Below are positions 17,406-28,453 of a DNA stretch of 64,000 nt, one piece after another. The stretch is from Acidovorax radicis (GTDB taxonomy: Bacteria; Pseudomonadota; Gammaproteobacteria; Burkholderiales; Burkholderiaceae_C). The notes under the pieces were generated by a model that saw nothing but the letters and a program-made list of their open reading frames with translations, searched no databases and had not been told where the DNA came from. The DNA is taken from assembly GCF_020510705.1 (NCBI RefSeq), contig NZ_CP075184.1, forward strand, positions 620,001-684,000, read 5' to 3'. Position numbers and translations under genes: made by a program. Each line of letters starts with the position of its first letter. Position 1 is the stretch's first letter.

Positions 17406-18995
17406 ATGTTCGACTACATCGTCATTGGCGGCGGATCTGCGGGCTCTGTGCTGGCGGGGCGCCTGACCGAAGACCCCGCAGTGCGCGTCTGCCTGCTCGA
17501 GGCGGGTCCCACCGACAACAGCGTGCTCATCCATTGCCCTGCCGGGCTGGCCGTGATGGCCAAGTTCGAGCTGAACGGCTGGGGCTTCAACACCACGCCC
17601 CAGGCTGCGCTCAACAACCGGCGCGGCTACCAGCCACGCGGCAAGGTGCTGGGGGGCTCCAGCTCGATCAACGCCATGGTCTACATCCGGGGCCAGCATG
17701 CCGACTACGACCACTGGGCTGCGCAGGGCAACCCAGGCTGGGGCTGGGAGGATGTGAAGCCCTATTTCCTGCGTGCCGAGCACAACGAGCGTGGTGCCAA
17801 CGCGTGGCATGGCCAGGGCGGCCCCTTCAACGTGGCAGACCTGCGTGCACCCAACCGGTTCAGCCAATATTTCACCGACGCAGGTGTGCAGGCCGGGCAC
17901 CCGCACAACACCGACTTCAACGGCGCCACGCAGGAAGGCGTGGGCCTCTACCAGGTCACGCACAAGAACGGCGAGCGGCACAGCGCAGCCAAGGGCTACC
18001 TCACGCCGCACCTGGCGCGGCCCAACCTGCAGGTCATCACCGGTGCGCATGCCACGCGCATCCTGTTCGACGGCACGCGTGCGGTGGGTGTGGAATACCG
18101 CAAAGGCGGTGCGCTGCAACAGGTGCGTGCCGGGCGCGAGGTGCTGCTGAGTGCAGGCGCGCTGCTGTCCCCGCAGCTGCTGATGCTGTCGGGCGTGGGG
18201 CCTGCCGAGCATTTGCAGCAACACGGCATCCCGGTGCTGCACGATCTGCCCGGCGTGGGTCAGCATCTGCACGACCACCCGGACGTGGTGCAGGTGCTGG
18301 ACGCCCCCGAACTGAAGGACCTGTTCGGCCTGTCGCTCTCAGGCATGGCGCAGACCATGCGCGGCATCATCGAATGGCGCAAGCTCCGCACCGGTATGTT
18401 GACCACCAACTTTGCCGAGGCGGGCGGCTTCATCAAAAGCGACCCGTCGGAGGCTGCGCCCGATCTGCAATTGCACTTTGTGATCGGCAAGCTGGTGGAC
18501 CACGGGCGCAAGACCGTGTTCGGCCACGGCTACTCGGCCCACGTGTGCCTGCTGCAGCCCAAGAGCCGGGGTTCGGTCACGCTGGCCAGCCGCGACCCCA
18601 TGGCGTTGCCCTTGGTGGACCCGAACTTCCTGGCCGATCCCGATGACATGGCTCGCATGGTGCGTGGCTTCAAGCGCACGCGAGAGATCCTGATGCAACC
18701 GGCGCTCGCGAAGTTCGGCGCCAAGGAGCTGGCGGCATCTGCCAGCGCGCGCACCGACGCCGAGATCGAGCAGTTCATCCGCCAGTACGCCGACACCATC
18801 TACCACCCCGTGGGCAGCTGCCGCATGGGCCCTGGGCCTCTGGATGTGGTGGATGCTCAGCTGCGCGTGCACGGCCTGTCGGGCCTGCGTGTGGTGGACG
18901 CATCGATCATGCCGCGCATCGTGAGTGGAAACACCAATGCGCCCACGGTGATGATTGCCGAGAAGGCGGTGGACTGGCTGCGCGGGGCGGGGTAA
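17406..18995 (+). CDS. GMC-family FAD-dependent oxidoreductase (alcohol/choline dehydrogenase type)
   Basis: A 529-residue flavoprotein. It opens with the FAD-binding FDYIVIGGGSAGSVLAGRL, followed by the GMC signature around GKVLGGSSSINAMVYIRG and the second signature GALLSPQLLMLSGVGP. The C-terminus holds the catalytic YHPVGSCRMG histidine and the GNTNAPTVMIAEK asparagine. A strong GGAGGAG lies before the ATG. The family oxidises primary alcohols to aldehydes and includes choline dehydrogenase and AlkJ; which substrate applies cannot be read from sequence. Divergence from a beta-oxidation dehydrogenase suggests an alcohol feeding into acyl-CoA metabolism. Confidence 0.92.
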   Translation: MFDYIVIGGGSAGSVLAGRLTEDPAVRVCLLEAGPTDNSVLIHCPAGLAVMAKFELNGWGFNTTPQAALNNRRGYQPRGKVLGGSSSINAMVYIRGQHADYDHWAAQGNPGWGWEDVKPYFLRAEHNERGANAWHGQGGPFNVADLRAPNRFSQYFTDAGVQAGHPHNTDFNGATQEGVGLYQVTHKNGERHSAAKGYLTPHLARPNLQVITGAHATRILFDGTRAVGVEYRKGGALQQVRAGREVLLSAGALLSPQLLMLSGVGPAEHLQQHGIPVLHDLPGVGQHLHDHPDVVQVLDAPELKDLFGLSLSGMAQTMRGIIEWRKLRTGMLTTNFAEAGGFIKSDPSEAAPDLQLHFVIGKLVDHGRKTVFGHGYSAHVCLLQPKSRGSVTLASRDPMALPLVDPNFLADPDDMARMVRGFKRTREILMQPALAKFGAKELAASASARTDAEIEQFIRQYADTIYHPVGSCRMGPGPLDVVDAQLRVHGLSGLRVVDASIMPRIVSGNTNAPTVMIAEKAVDWLRGAG

Positions 18996-19201
18996 GCAGC
19001 GACGCCGCTCGCGCGGCATCGGGCCTTTCTGGGTAATTCATGAACCGCTGTCCGTGATTGACGCGCGAGGCGCCACCCGCAGCCCGTGGCATGGGTGCGA
19101 CCCAGGCAGGCGACCACCGTGCAAGGGCCGCTCCGAAGTCCGGGCTGCGTTCCTCCTCCAGGAGCAAACCGCAGGGCGTCTCAGAGGGTGGTTCGCTTCA
19201 T

Positions 19202-19786
19202 TCAGGCCGCTTTCCAGAAGATGTAGTCGGCCTGGTATTTCACGATCTGGCGCTCGCCCTTGTTCGCGGTGCTGCACGCTGCAGCGGGCGCCGCGCCGCC
19301 CTTCAAGGCCACGCGCTGGATGTAAGTGACCCCCGTCATCGCGCCTGCGCCCATGGCGGGGTTGGCTTTGACCAACTGGTACGGGATATTGCCCATGCCA
19401 GCCGGGGCCACCGCCACCTGGGCTCCGGTCAGCTTGGAGCCGTCCATCGACTCCCACGTGGCAGGCGGGCCATAGTACGAGCCCACAGCCTTGCCTGTGC
19501 GGTCATTGAGAACGGCTTTGGGGCCCACAAAGAACCATTCCATCTGGCCCATTGCGTCGGCCTTGTCGCGGCACTCATAGGTGATCTCGCCCACGCCCTC
19601 GGTTTCCATGGCGACCTTGTGGCCGACGGGCACCTGCACCGCGGCGGGCACGTCGGCTTGAGAGTACATACGATGGCCGGGCGACGCCATGGAGCCACAA
19701 GCGCTCAGCAAGGTGGCGGTCGCCAGGGCGCCTGCCATGGGTAGGAAGCGGGTAAGGGTGGGGGAGCGAGTGGCTTTCGTGTTCAT
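19202..19786 (-). CDS. DUF3455 family lipoprotein
   Basis: A 194-residue exported protein with a signal peptide ending in the lipobox LLSACGS (Cys at about residue 30). The mature part matches the DUF3455 layout: VPVGHKVAMETEGVGEITYEC early, then an aromatic core around MEWFFVGPKAVL and a conserved YIQRV segment, ending in YQADYIFWKA. The family is of unknown function and is found in proteobacterial envelopes and in fungi. It is a single gene, divergent from purT across 270 bases in which no regulatory structure is seen. Confidence 0.82.
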   Translation of the reverse strand: MNTKATRSPTLTRFLPMAGALATATLLSACGSMASPGHRMYSQADVPAAVQVPVGHKVAMETEGVGEITYECRDKADAMGQMEWFFVGPKAVLNDRTGKAVGSYYGPPATWESMDGSKLTGAQVAVAPAGMGNIPYQLVKANPAMGAGAMTGVTYIQRVALKGGAAPAAACSTANKGERQIVKYQADYIFWKAA

Positions 19787-20056
19787 GGCGTATCACTTCT
19801 GTGTTGGGTTGAAACGTCAGCAGCCAGCTGGCTGCTGTGTGCAATACGCCGCGGCGTGCCTGCTGGATTCAGTCGATGTCAAAATCCCCCCGCACATCAC
19901 ATGGACACACCTGCCACCACAGGGCGCCGATGTGGCGCTCGTTGCCCGGAGCCCCTTATATCGTGAACACGTTCTTGGAACAGGCTCTTGCACCTTGCCG
20001 GTGGCGCGTGTTCTCTCCCTCGTTTTTTTGACCACCTCTGCACCGAAAGCCCCACC

Positions 20057-21265
20057 ATGACCACCCTCGGAACCCCTCTGTCTCCCCATGCCACCAAAGT
20101 CATGCTGCTGGGCTCGGGCGAGCTGGGCAAGGAGGTGCTGATCGCCCTGCAGCGCCTGGGCGTCGAAACCATTGCCGTGGACCGCTACGAGAACGCGCCC
20201 GGCCAGCAGGTGGCGCACCACGCACGCACCATCACCATGAGCGACTCGGCCCAGCTCAAGGCGCTGATCGAGGCCGAGCGCCCCCATCTGGTGGTGCCCG
20301 AGATCGAAGCCATCGCCACGCCCATGCTTGAAGAGCTGGAAGCCGCGGGCACCGTGCGCGTGATCCCCACCGCCCGCGCCGCGCGCCTGACCATGGACCG
20401 CGAAGGCATCCGCGTGCTGGCCGCCGAAACGCTGGGCCTGCCCACCAGCCCGTACAAGTTTTGCGATTCGCTGGAAGAACTGCAGGCCGCCATTGATGGC
20501 GGGATTGGCTACCCCTGCGTCGTCAAGCCCGTGATGAGCAGCTCCGGCAAGGGCCAGAGCAAGATCGACGGCCCGGCCGACGTGCAAAAAGCCTGGGACT
20601 ACGCCATGGCCGGTGGCCGTGTGAGCCACGGCCGTGTCATCGTGGAAGGCTTCATCGATTTTGACTACGAAATCACCCAGCTCACCGTGCGTTCGGTGGG
20701 TGCAGACGGCCAGATCGTCACCAGCTTCTGCGACCCCATCGGCCACGTGCAGGTGAGCGGCGACTACGTGGAAAGCTGGCAGCCCCACCCCATGCACCCC
20801 GCAGCGCTCGAAAAATCGCGCCAGATCGCCAAGGCCGTGACCGACAACCTCGGTGGCCAGGGACTTTTCGGCGTGGAGCTGTTCGTGAAGGGCGAGCAGG
20901 TCTGGTTCAGCGAAGTCAGCCCCCGCCCGCACGACACCGGCCTGGTCACGCTGTGCACCCAGCACCAGAGCGAGTTCGAGCTGCACGCCCGCGCCATTCT
21001 GGGCCTGCCCGTGGACACCAGCCTGCGCAACCCCGGCGCCAGTGCCGTGATCTACGGCGGCGTGGACGCGGTCGGCATCGTGTTCGACGGCGTGGAAGAG
21101 GCCCTGCGCGTGCCCGACACCGACCTGCGCCTGTTCGGCAAGCCCGAGAGCTTCACCAAGCGCCGCATGGGCGTGGCGTTGGCGCGGGCAACCGATGTGG
21201 ACACGGCGCGTAGCAACGCCAAGCTGGCGGCCAGCAAGGTCAAGCCGCGCAAGGCACAGGGCTGA
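20057..21265 (+). CDS. purT: Formate-dependent phosphoribosylglycinamide formyltransferase (PurT)
   Basis: A 402-residue ATP-grasp enzyme that formylates glycinamide ribonucleotide with formate and ATP in purine synthesis, an alternative to the folate-dependent PurN. The start is placed at MTTLGTPLS, 20057. Visible are the N-terminal [14 protein letters not shown], the ATP-grasp loop [14 protein letters not shown], and the metal-binding end [14 protein letters not shown]. The length matches the family. A palindromic repeat follows the stop directly and may end transcription. Confidence 0.96.
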   Translation: MTTLGTPLSPHATKVMLLGSGELGKEVLIALQRLGVETIAVDRYENAPGQQVAHHARTITMSDSAQLKALIEAERPHLVVPEIEAIATPMLEELEAAGTVRVIPTARAARLTMDREGIRVLAAETLGLPTSPYKFCDSLEELQAAIDGGIGYPCVVKPVMSSSGKGQSKIDGPADVQKAWDYAMAGGRVSHGRVIVEGFIDFDYEITQLTVRSVGADGQIVTSFCDPIGHVQVSGDYVESWQPHPMHPAALEKSRQIAKAVTDNLGGQGLFGVELFVKGEQVWFSEVSPRPHDTGLVTLCTQHQSEFELHARAILGLPVDTSLRNPGASAVIYGGVDAVGIVFDGVEEALRVPDTDLRLFGKPESFTKRRMGVALARATDVDTARSNAKLAASKVKPRKAQG

Positions 21266-21325
21266 AAATATGAGCCAAATTTGCCTCTAGCGCCTATCCA
21301 TTAAGCGCTAGTAGCTATGTTTTTA
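21266..21325 (-). repeat. Palindromic AGCGCTT element, copy after purT
   Basis: It has GCCTCTAGCGC on the left and AAGCGCTAGTAGCTAT followed by a T run on the right, with A-rich sequence before it. Both flanks would give a T run after the hairpin, so it could end transcription from either side. Confidence 0.88.
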
Positions 21326-21523
21326 GGAATTACTCCGCCAGAACGGGTTTCTGTGTGGGCAAGGGCCAGGCTCTGTTCGACTTGCTTCAGCCGTCGCAGC
21401 AGCAGCCTGTTGGACGATTGGGGCATCTGGCCAACGCTGGCGAATAGATCCTCCGGGCTGCGACAGTTATCAAAGATGAAAACGATGCCACCCTTTGATC
21501 CTCTGCGCCGTCCTCACTGCGCA
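21316..21523 (-). pseudogene. Possible gene remnant ending inside the repeat element
   Basis: On the minus strand one frame from about 21523 to 21316 is open and protein-like (for instance FDNCRSPEDLFASVGQMPQ, then RLLLRRLKQVEQSLALA), but it has no start codon and a stop just upstream. Its 3' end runs into the palindromic element. It could be a truncated gene, or chance coding bias. The rest of the 439-base gap between purT and amn holds nothing I recognise. Confidence 0.25.
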
Positions 21524-21704
21524 CGCTGCCAAGCTCCGGCAACTCTGCTTGAGCCCGTGGAACGCGGTGCCGCCGGCATGGTGGAAATGGTCGCGCCTGC
21601 CACCGCAGGGTTGCTGCAGTGGGGCGGGTGGGGCAGGACATGGTGGTTGTGGCCACGGCAGCGGGCGAGTGCAGCGCTGCAGGCTTGGCTGTTGTAGCGC
21701 TGGC

Positions 21705-23186
21705 CTACTGAAACGCCACCTCTGCAAAGCTGCGCAGCTTGCGGCTGTGCAGGCGGGCCACGCCGCCGTCGCGCAGGATCTCGATGGCGCGCATGCCGAT
21801 GCGCAGGTGCTGATCCACGCGCTCGCGGTAGAAGTGGTTGGCCATGCCGGGCAGCTTGATCTCGCCGTGCAGCGGCTTGTCGCTCACGCACAGCAGGGTG
21901 CCGTAGGGCACGCGAAAACGAAAGCCGTTGGCGGCGATGGTGGCGCTTTCCATGTCCAGCGCCACGGCGCGGCTTTGGCTGAAGCGGCGCTGGGGCGTGT
22001 TGTCGGGCAGCAGTTCCCAGTTGCGGTTGTCGGTGCTGGCCACGGTGCCGGTGCGCATGATGCGTTTGAGTTCGTCGCGCCCCATCTGCGTGACATCGGC
22101 CACGGCCTGTTCCAGCGCCACCTGGATCTCTGACAACGCCGGGATGGGCACCCACAGCGGCAGCTCTTCGTCCAGCACGTGGTCCTCGCGCACATAGGCG
22201 TGGGCCAGCACGTAGTCGCCCAGCTGCTGGCTGTTGCGCAGGCCGGCGCAGTGGCCCAGCATCATCCAGGCGTGGGGGCGCAGCACGGCGATGTGGTCGG
22301 TGATGGTTTTGGCATTCGAGGGCCCCACGCCGATGTTGACCATGGTGATACCGCTCGCGTCCTGGCGCACCAGGTGGTAGGCGGGCATCTGTGGCAGGCG
22401 GGGCGGGGCGGCGCCCAGGTCGTCGCCTGCCTCGGCGCTCAATCCCACGCGGCGCGTGACCACGTTGCCGGGCTCGATGAAGGCGATGTATTCGCTGTCG
22501 GGCTTGGCCATTTCGGCATGGCCCAGGCGCACGAACTCGTCGATGTAGAACTGGTAGTTGGTGAACAGCACGAAGTTCTGGAACCACTCGGGCGCCGTGC
22601 CCGTGTAGTGGCGCAGGCGGTGCAGCGAGTAGTCCACGCGCGGCGCGGTGAACAGCGACAGCGGTTGGGCCTCGCCGGGTGCGGCCTGCCAGGTGCCGTT
22701 GGCAATGCCGTCGTCCATGGCGGCCAGGTCGGGCAGGTCGAACACGTCGCGCATCAGCATGCGGCGCTCTGTCGTGAGTGTTCCTTCAATGTGGTCGTGC
22801 TCGGCAAACGAGAAATGGATCGGGATGGGGTGGGTGCTGGTGCCCACCTCCAGCTCGATGTTGTGGCTGGCGCGCAGCAGGCGAAACTGCTCGGCGTAGT
22901 ACCGCGCAAACAGGTCGGGTCGGGTCAGCGTGGTTTCGTAGCGCCCGGGGCCTTCCACAAAACCATAGGCCAGCTTGCTATCGGCCCGCGCCACAGTGGT
23001 GGTGTGCACCCGCACAAACGGGTAGAACGCGCGCACCGCGCTGGTGGGTGTTTCGCCGCCCACAAAGCGTTGCATCGCCTCGCGCAGGTGGCCAATTTGT
23101 TGCTGATAGATGCGCTGCACCTGGGCCAATGCGTCGGCCGGGTCGGTGTGGCGGGTGGGTGCAATGAATTCGGGGATGAGGGGCAT
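21705..23186 (-). CDS. amn: AMP nucleosidase
   Basis: A 493-residue enzyme that splits AMP to adenine and ribose 5-phosphate. The N-terminal half carries the family-specific domain (VRAFYPFVRVHTTTVARADSKLAYG), and the C-terminal half is the nucleoside phosphorylase-like catalytic fold (MVNIGVGPSNAKTITDHIAVLRPH, then ALDMESATIAANGFRFRVPYGTLLC with the conserved acidic residue in MESAT). The start is ATG 23186; a GTG 15 bases upstream is equally open. It runs convergently to purT, another purine gene, though the two are not co-transcribed. Confidence 0.94.
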   Translation of the reverse strand: MPLIPEFIAPTRHTDPADALAQVQRIYQQQIGHLREAMQRFVGGETPTSAVRAFYPFVRVHTTTVARADSKLAYGFVEGPGRYETTLTRPDLFARYYAEQFRLLRASHNIELEVGTSTHPIPIHFSFAEHDHIEGTLTTERRMLMRDVFDLPDLAAMDDGIANGTWQAAPGEAQPLSLFTAPRVDYSLHRLRHYTGTAPEWFQNFVLFTNYQFYIDEFVRLGHAEMAKPDSEYIAFIEPGNVVTRRVGLSAEAGDDLGAAPPRLPQMPAYHLVRQDASGITMVNIGVGPSNAKTITDHIAVLRPHAWMMLGHCAGLRNSQQLGDYVLAHAYVREDHVLDEELPLWVPIPALSEIQVALEQAVADVTQMGRDELKRIMRTGTVASTDNRNWELLPDNTPQRRFSQSRAVALDMESATIAANGFRFRVPYGTLLCVSDKPLHGEIKLPGMANHFYRERVDQHLRIGMRAIEILRDGGVARLHSRKLRSFAEVAFQ

Positions 23187-23210
23187 GGCCCTATTGTCCA
23201 CAAGGCGGGG

Positions 23211-25277
23211 CTATTTTTTGTGAAGCCACAGGCCCACCGCCTGTGCGTCCATGGGGGGAGACACCACGAATCCCTGTATCAGATCGCACCCGAGTGCCGC
23301 CAGCAGGTCCACCTGCGCCTGTGTCTCCACGCCTTCTGCCACGGTCTGGATCTGCAGGCTGTGCCCCATCTGGATCATGGCGGTGACGATGGCCACGTCG
23401 TCGGTGTTGTCGGGGGTTTCGATGACAAAAGAGCGGTCGATCTTGATCTTGTCGATGGGGTAGCGCTTGAGATAGGCCAGCGATGAATACCCTGTGCCAA
23501 AGTCATCCACCGAGATGCCGACCCCCAGGGCCTTCAGTGCATTGAGCGTGTTGAGCACCGGGCCCGTCTGGTGCATGAGCACCGATTCCGTCAGTTCGAT
23601 CTCAAGGTATTGCGGCGCCAGCCCGGTTTCATTGAGGACGGCCGCAATTTCTGCGGCCACGTCGCGCTGGCGAAACTCCAGGGCCGAGAAGTTGACCGCC
23701 ACCGGCACCATCGTCAGTCCTTGGTCTTGCCAGGCCTTGAGCTGGCGGCAGGCTTCGCGCATGACCCAGCGCCCAATGGGCGTGATGAGGCCGCGCGACT
23801 CGGAGAAATGGATGAACTCATCGGGCCCCACCAGCCCGCGCTGGGGGTGTTGCCAGCGCACCAGGGCCTCGAAGCCTTGGAGTGACCCATCGGCCAGGCT
23901 CATTTGGGGCTGGTAGTGCAGCACAAACTGGTGGTGGGCGATGGCTTCGCGCAGCAGGCGTTCGTGCTGCAGCACGTCGATGGCGCTGGGGTCCATGCCG
24001 GGGGCATAGAACTGCCGGTTGCCCCGGCCGCTGTCTTTGGCGTAGTGCATGGCCGCGTCGGCGCTGCGCAGCAGGGTGTCGGCGGTGGCGCCATGCTCGG
24101 GAAACAGGCTGATGCCGATGGACGGCGAGATTGTCAAGGGCTGCGTGTCCACCGTGAACACGCCATGCATGATGTGCAGCAGCTTGTCGGCCACCATCGC
24201 CACATCGTCCTGGTGCTGCACATCGGTGAGCACCACCACGAACTCGTCGCCTCCCAGCCGCGCCACCACGTCGGCGTCGCGCACGCCCAGGCGCAGGCGC
24301 TCGGCCACGTTGCGCAGCAACTGGTCACCCGCCTGGTGCCCGAGTGAATCGTTCACGGTCTTGAAGTGGTCCAGGTTGATGAACAACACGGCCGCGCGGC
24401 CGTGGCGCCGGCGCGCGAGCGACAGCACCTGGGACAGCTGTTCCATCAAAAAATGCCGGTTGGGCAGGTGGGTGAGGCTGTCATGCAGGGCGATGAAGGC
24501 CTCGCGCTCTTGGGCCTGCTTGCGGGCGGTGATGTCGCGCACCACCACGATGCGGTAGTCCGCATGCTGCTGGGGCATGGTCTTGCCCACCACCTCGACC
24601 GGAATGGTGTGGCCATCCTTGTGGCGGATCGTCACCTCGTAGGGGTCTTCGCGGCCGGTGCGCGTGTATTCAAGCGCCACGGCGCGCCACTCGGCGCTGA
24701 TGAAATTGAAAATCGACTGGCCCTGTGTCTCATCGAGCCGGTAGCCCGAGAGCCGGTGCATGGCCTCGTTGCTGTCGGTGATCACGCCGTCGCGGTGGAA
24801 AACGATGGCCTCGTCAGTGGCCTCAGTGAACTTGCGCATGCGCTCTTCACTTTGCCGCACCGTGTTTTCGGCCCGCCAGCGTTCGGTGATGTCGGTGATC
24901 AGCACAAACGAGCCCAACGTGCGCTGCAGGTCGTCAACGTGCGGAATCAGGTTGACCTCGATCATCCGCGCCTCCCCATTGGGCAGGGTTTGTTCGCGGG
25001 TGTATTTCACATGCTCGCCGCGCAGGCTTTTTGCCACATGGGGCTCAATGGCCCGCCAGGCCTTGTCGCCAATAGCCTCCTGGACCGTCAGCCCCAGGAT
25101 GGATTCTGTCGTGTGGCCGTTGTAGGCCGCGTAGCCTTGGTTGGCGAACTGGCAGCGCAGATGGGCCACATCGTAGTAAGCCATCAGCGCGGGCACCGAA
25201 TCGGCGATCAGACGCAGCAATGAGTCGCTGGATCCCCCAGGGCGGGGGGCTTTGGCTGCGAAGGAAGAATCTGGCAT
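23211..25277 (-). CDS. PAS-PAS-GGDEF-EAL cyclic-di-GMP signalling protein
   Basis: A 688-residue cytosolic protein with two PAS domains (about 20-135 and 145-255), a GGDEF domain with intact GGDEF at 342-346 and the inhibitory RxxD site at 333-336, and an EAL domain with EAL at 470-472. Other EAL residues are present (ELTESVL, then DDFGTGYSS and KIDRSFV). Both synthesis and breakdown of cyclic di-GMP are therefore possible. There is no membrane segment, so the PAS domains probably sense a cytosolic or redox cue. It stands alone between amn and dbpA. Confidence 0.94.
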   Translation of the reverse strand: MPDSSFAAKAPRPGGSSDSLLRLIADSVPALMAYYDVAHLRCQFANQGYAAYNGHTTESILGLTVQEAIGDKAWRAIEPHVAKSLRGEHVKYTREQTLPNGEARMIEVNLIPHVDDLQRTLGSFVLITDITERWRAENTVRQSEERMRKFTEATDEAIVFHRDGVITDSNEAMHRLSGYRLDETQGQSIFNFISAEWRAVALEYTRTGREDPYEVTIRHKDGHTIPVEVVGKTMPQQHADYRIVVVRDITARKQAQEREAFIALHDSLTHLPNRHFLMEQLSQVLSLARRRHGRAAVLFINLDHFKTVNDSLGHQAGDQLLRNVAERLRLGVRDADVVARLGGDEFVVVLTDVQHQDDVAMVADKLLHIMHGVFTVDTQPLTISPSIGISLFPEHGATADTLLRSADAAMHYAKDSGRGNRQFYAPGMDPSAIDVLQHERLLREAIAHHQFVLHYQPQMSLADGSLQGFEALVRWQHPQRGLVGPDEFIHFSESRGLITPIGRWVMREACRQLKAWQDQGLTMVPVAVNFSALEFRQRDVAAEIAAVLNETGLAPQYLEIELTESVLMHQTGPVLNTLNALKALGVGISVDDFGTGYSSLAYLKRYPIDKIKIDRSFVIETPDNTDDVAIVTAMIQMGHSLQIQTVAEGVETQAQVDLLAALGCDLIQGFVVSPPMDAQAVGLWLHKK

Positions 25278-25319
25278 GTCCCGCTCGGTATGTATTCAAT
25301 TGTTATATCCGATGCGGCT

Positions 25320-25445
25320 TACGCCTCTGTCAGGGACTTGCCCTGATGCCACGGGCCAGTGGGCCCCCTTAAAAAAAGGGCACCTGCCCACCCCCATCTC
25401 CCACCCCTTGGGGGCCCTGCCTCAAGGGGGGCCTTGTTCAGCGTC
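25320..25445. repeat. GC-rich hairpin cluster upstream of dbpA
   Basis: It has alternating C and G tracts with short inverted repeats, such as CCCCTTGGGGG and CCTCAAGGGGGGCC near 25406-25433. It is similar in style to the cluster at 16200-16428. It separates the cyclic-di-GMP gene start from dbpA. Confidence 0.45.
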
Positions 25446-25459
25446 GCGATAATCCCCCC

Positions 25460-26863
<1,404 letters not shown>

Positions 26864-26866
26864 TAT

Positions 26867-26922
26867 GAAAATGGCTGCTGGCGCTTATTCAGCAAGCGCT
26901 GTCAGCTATTGAATTGATAGTT
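26867..26922. repeat. Palindromic AGCGCTT element, copy after dbpA
   Basis: Arms GGCTGCTGGCGCTT and AAGCGCTGTCAGCTATT lie between dbpA and the CDF transporter gene. Confidence 0.88.
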
Positions 26923-26963
26923 TTGGTCCGCCTGAACACTTGCCTACTTTGTTGAAAGACCCG

Positions 26964-27899
26964 ATGTCTCCGTCTGCCCCCCCATCCTCTCCTTGGCTCA
27001 CGCCGCGCAATCTGTTGTGGACATCAGCGGCAGTGGCCGTGGTCACCATCGCGCTCAAGACCCTGGCCTGGGCGATCTCGGGCTCGGTGGGTTTGCTGTC
27101 GGACGCGATGGAGTCGTTTGTGAACCTGGCCAGCGCCATGTTTGCGCTGGCCATGGTGACGGTGGCGCAACGCCCCGCAGATGACGACCACCCCTATGGC
27201 CACCACAAGGCCGAGTATTTTTCTTCGGGTTTTGAAGGGCTGTTGATCGTGGGGGTGTCGGTGGGCATTTTCTGGGCCGCCGGGCACCGCTTGGTGAATC
27301 CGCAGGCGATCGAACAGGTCGGCTGGGGCCTGGCTTTGTCGGTGTTCAGCTCGGGCCTCAACGGGCTGTTGGCGTGGGTGATGTTCCGGGCGGCGCGGGT
27401 GCATCGCTCCATCGCCCTGGAGGCCGACGCCCGCCATCTGGTCACCGACGTGTGGACATCGGTCGGGGTGGTGGTGGGGATTGCCGGCGCAGCCCTGACG
27501 GGCTGGTTGTGGCTGGACGCAGCGGCCGCCATCCTGGTCGCACTCAACATCCTCAAGGAGGGCGTTGAGCTGGTCTGGCGCTCGTCCCAGGGGCTGATGG
27601 ATTCGGCGGTGGAACCCCAGGTGCAGGCCACCATCGACGCGACCCTGCAGCAGTTCGTGCAAACCCAGCCCCCCGGGGCGGTGCGTTTCGACCATGTGTC
27701 CACCCGCCGCGCGGGCCAGCGCCAGTTTGTGGACATGCACCTGCATATGCCGGCCGACTGGACGCTGCGCCATGCCGCTGAATTGCGCGGCCAGGTCGAG
27801 CGCGGGCTGATGTCCGCAGTGCCTGGCCTGCGCGCCACCATCGAACTGCTGCCCACCGATGTGGAAGCGCATATAGACGACCCGAAGGATGTGGCGTGA
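26964..27899 (+). CDS. Cation diffusion facilitator (CDF) family metal efflux protein
   Basis: A 311-residue inner-membrane transporter with about six helices and a cytosolic C-terminal domain. The family hallmarks are [19 protein letters not shown] in helix 2, the [14 protein letters not shown] loop, and [15 protein letters not shown] in helix 5. In helix 2 the second metal ligand position appears as Asn (FVN) rather than Asp, a pattern seen in CDF proteins that favour iron or manganese over zinc (inference). ATG 26964 is taken as start; a TTG at 26940 is also open. Its stop overlaps the GTG of dtd, so the two are coupled. Confidence 0.9.
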   Translation: MSPSAPPSSPWLTPRNLLWTSAAVAVVTIALKTLAWAISGSVGLLSDAMESFVNLASAMFALAMVTVAQRPADDDHPYGHHKAEYFSSGFEGLLIVGVSVGIFWAAGHRLVNPQAIEQVGWGLALSVFSSGLNGLLAWVMFRAARVHRSIALEADARHLVTDVWTSVGVVVGIAGAALTGWLWLDAAAAILVALNILKEGVELVWRSSQGLMDSAVEPQVQATIDATLQQFVQTQPPGAVRFDHVSTRRAGQRQFVDMHLHMPADWTLRHAAELRGQVERGLMSAVPGLRATIELLPTDVEAHIDDPKDVA

Positions 27900-28372
27900 T
27901 CAGTGTGTTGCAACGCGTGCGCGAAGCGCGTGTCGATGTTGAAGGCCAAACGATCGGTGCCATCGGCGCGGGTTTGCTGGTGCTGGTGTGCGCCGAGCGT
28001 GGCGACACCGAGGCCGAGGCAGACAAGCTGCTGGCCAAGTTGCTCAAGCTGCGCATCTTTTCGGACGCTGCCGGCAAGATGAACCAGAGCGTGCAGGACA
28101 TCGGTGGCGGCCTGCTGCTGGTCAGCCAGTTCACCCTGGCGGCCGATACCACAGGCGGCAACCGCCCCAGCTTCACCCAGGCCGCCGCGCCGGACGAGGG
28201 GCGGCGGCTGTACGACTATTTTGTGGCCCAGGCGCGCAAGGCGCACCCCGATGTTGCCACCGGCCAGTTTGCGGCCGACATGCAGGTGCACCTGGTCAAC
28301 GACGGGCCGGTGACGATTCCGCTGCGGGTGGCACCGTCCGCGCCAGCAGCCCATACAAACCCAAACCGTTGA
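27896..28372 (+). CDS. dtd: D-aminoacyl-tRNA deacylase (Dtd)
   Basis: A 158-residue proofreading enzyme that removes D-amino acids (and glycine) wrongly attached to tRNA. It starts with GTG at 27896, overlapping the TGA of the CDF gene by four bases. The two signature motifs are complete: SQFTLAAD with its catalytic threonine, and [10 protein letters not shown] carrying the Gly-Pro cis motif. The last 12 residues extend beyond the usual end. Confidence 0.95.
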   Translation: MISVLQRVREARVDVEGQTIGAIGAGLLVLVCAERGDTEAEADKLLAKLLKLRIFSDAAGKMNQSVQDIGGGLLLVSQFTLAADTTGGNRPSFTQAAAPDEGRRLYDYFVAQARKAHPDVATGQFAADMQVHLVNDGPVTIPLRVAPSAPAAHTNPNR

Positions 28373-28375
28373 TTA

Positions 28376-28434
28376 TTCAAAAATAATAGCTACTGGCGCT
28401 TTGCTGATAAGCGCTAGCAGCTGTTTTTGTTCAT
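28376..28434. repeat. Palindromic AGCGCTT element between convergent genes
   Basis: AATAGCTACTGGCGCTTT and AAGCGCTAGCAGCTG with A- and T-rich flanks lie exactly between the convergent ends of dtd and the TSUP gene, fitting a bidirectional terminator. Confidence 0.88.
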
Positions 28435-28453
28435 ATTCTTCCCGTGGCGATCA

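Noticed and set aside
19817..20986. A 389-codon minus-strand frame opposite purT
   Set aside because: It is a shadow; PurT motifs on the plus strand are complete.
21317..21697. A 126-codon plus-strand frame between purT and amn
   Set aside because: It starts in the palindromic element, has no binding site and shows no protein family features.
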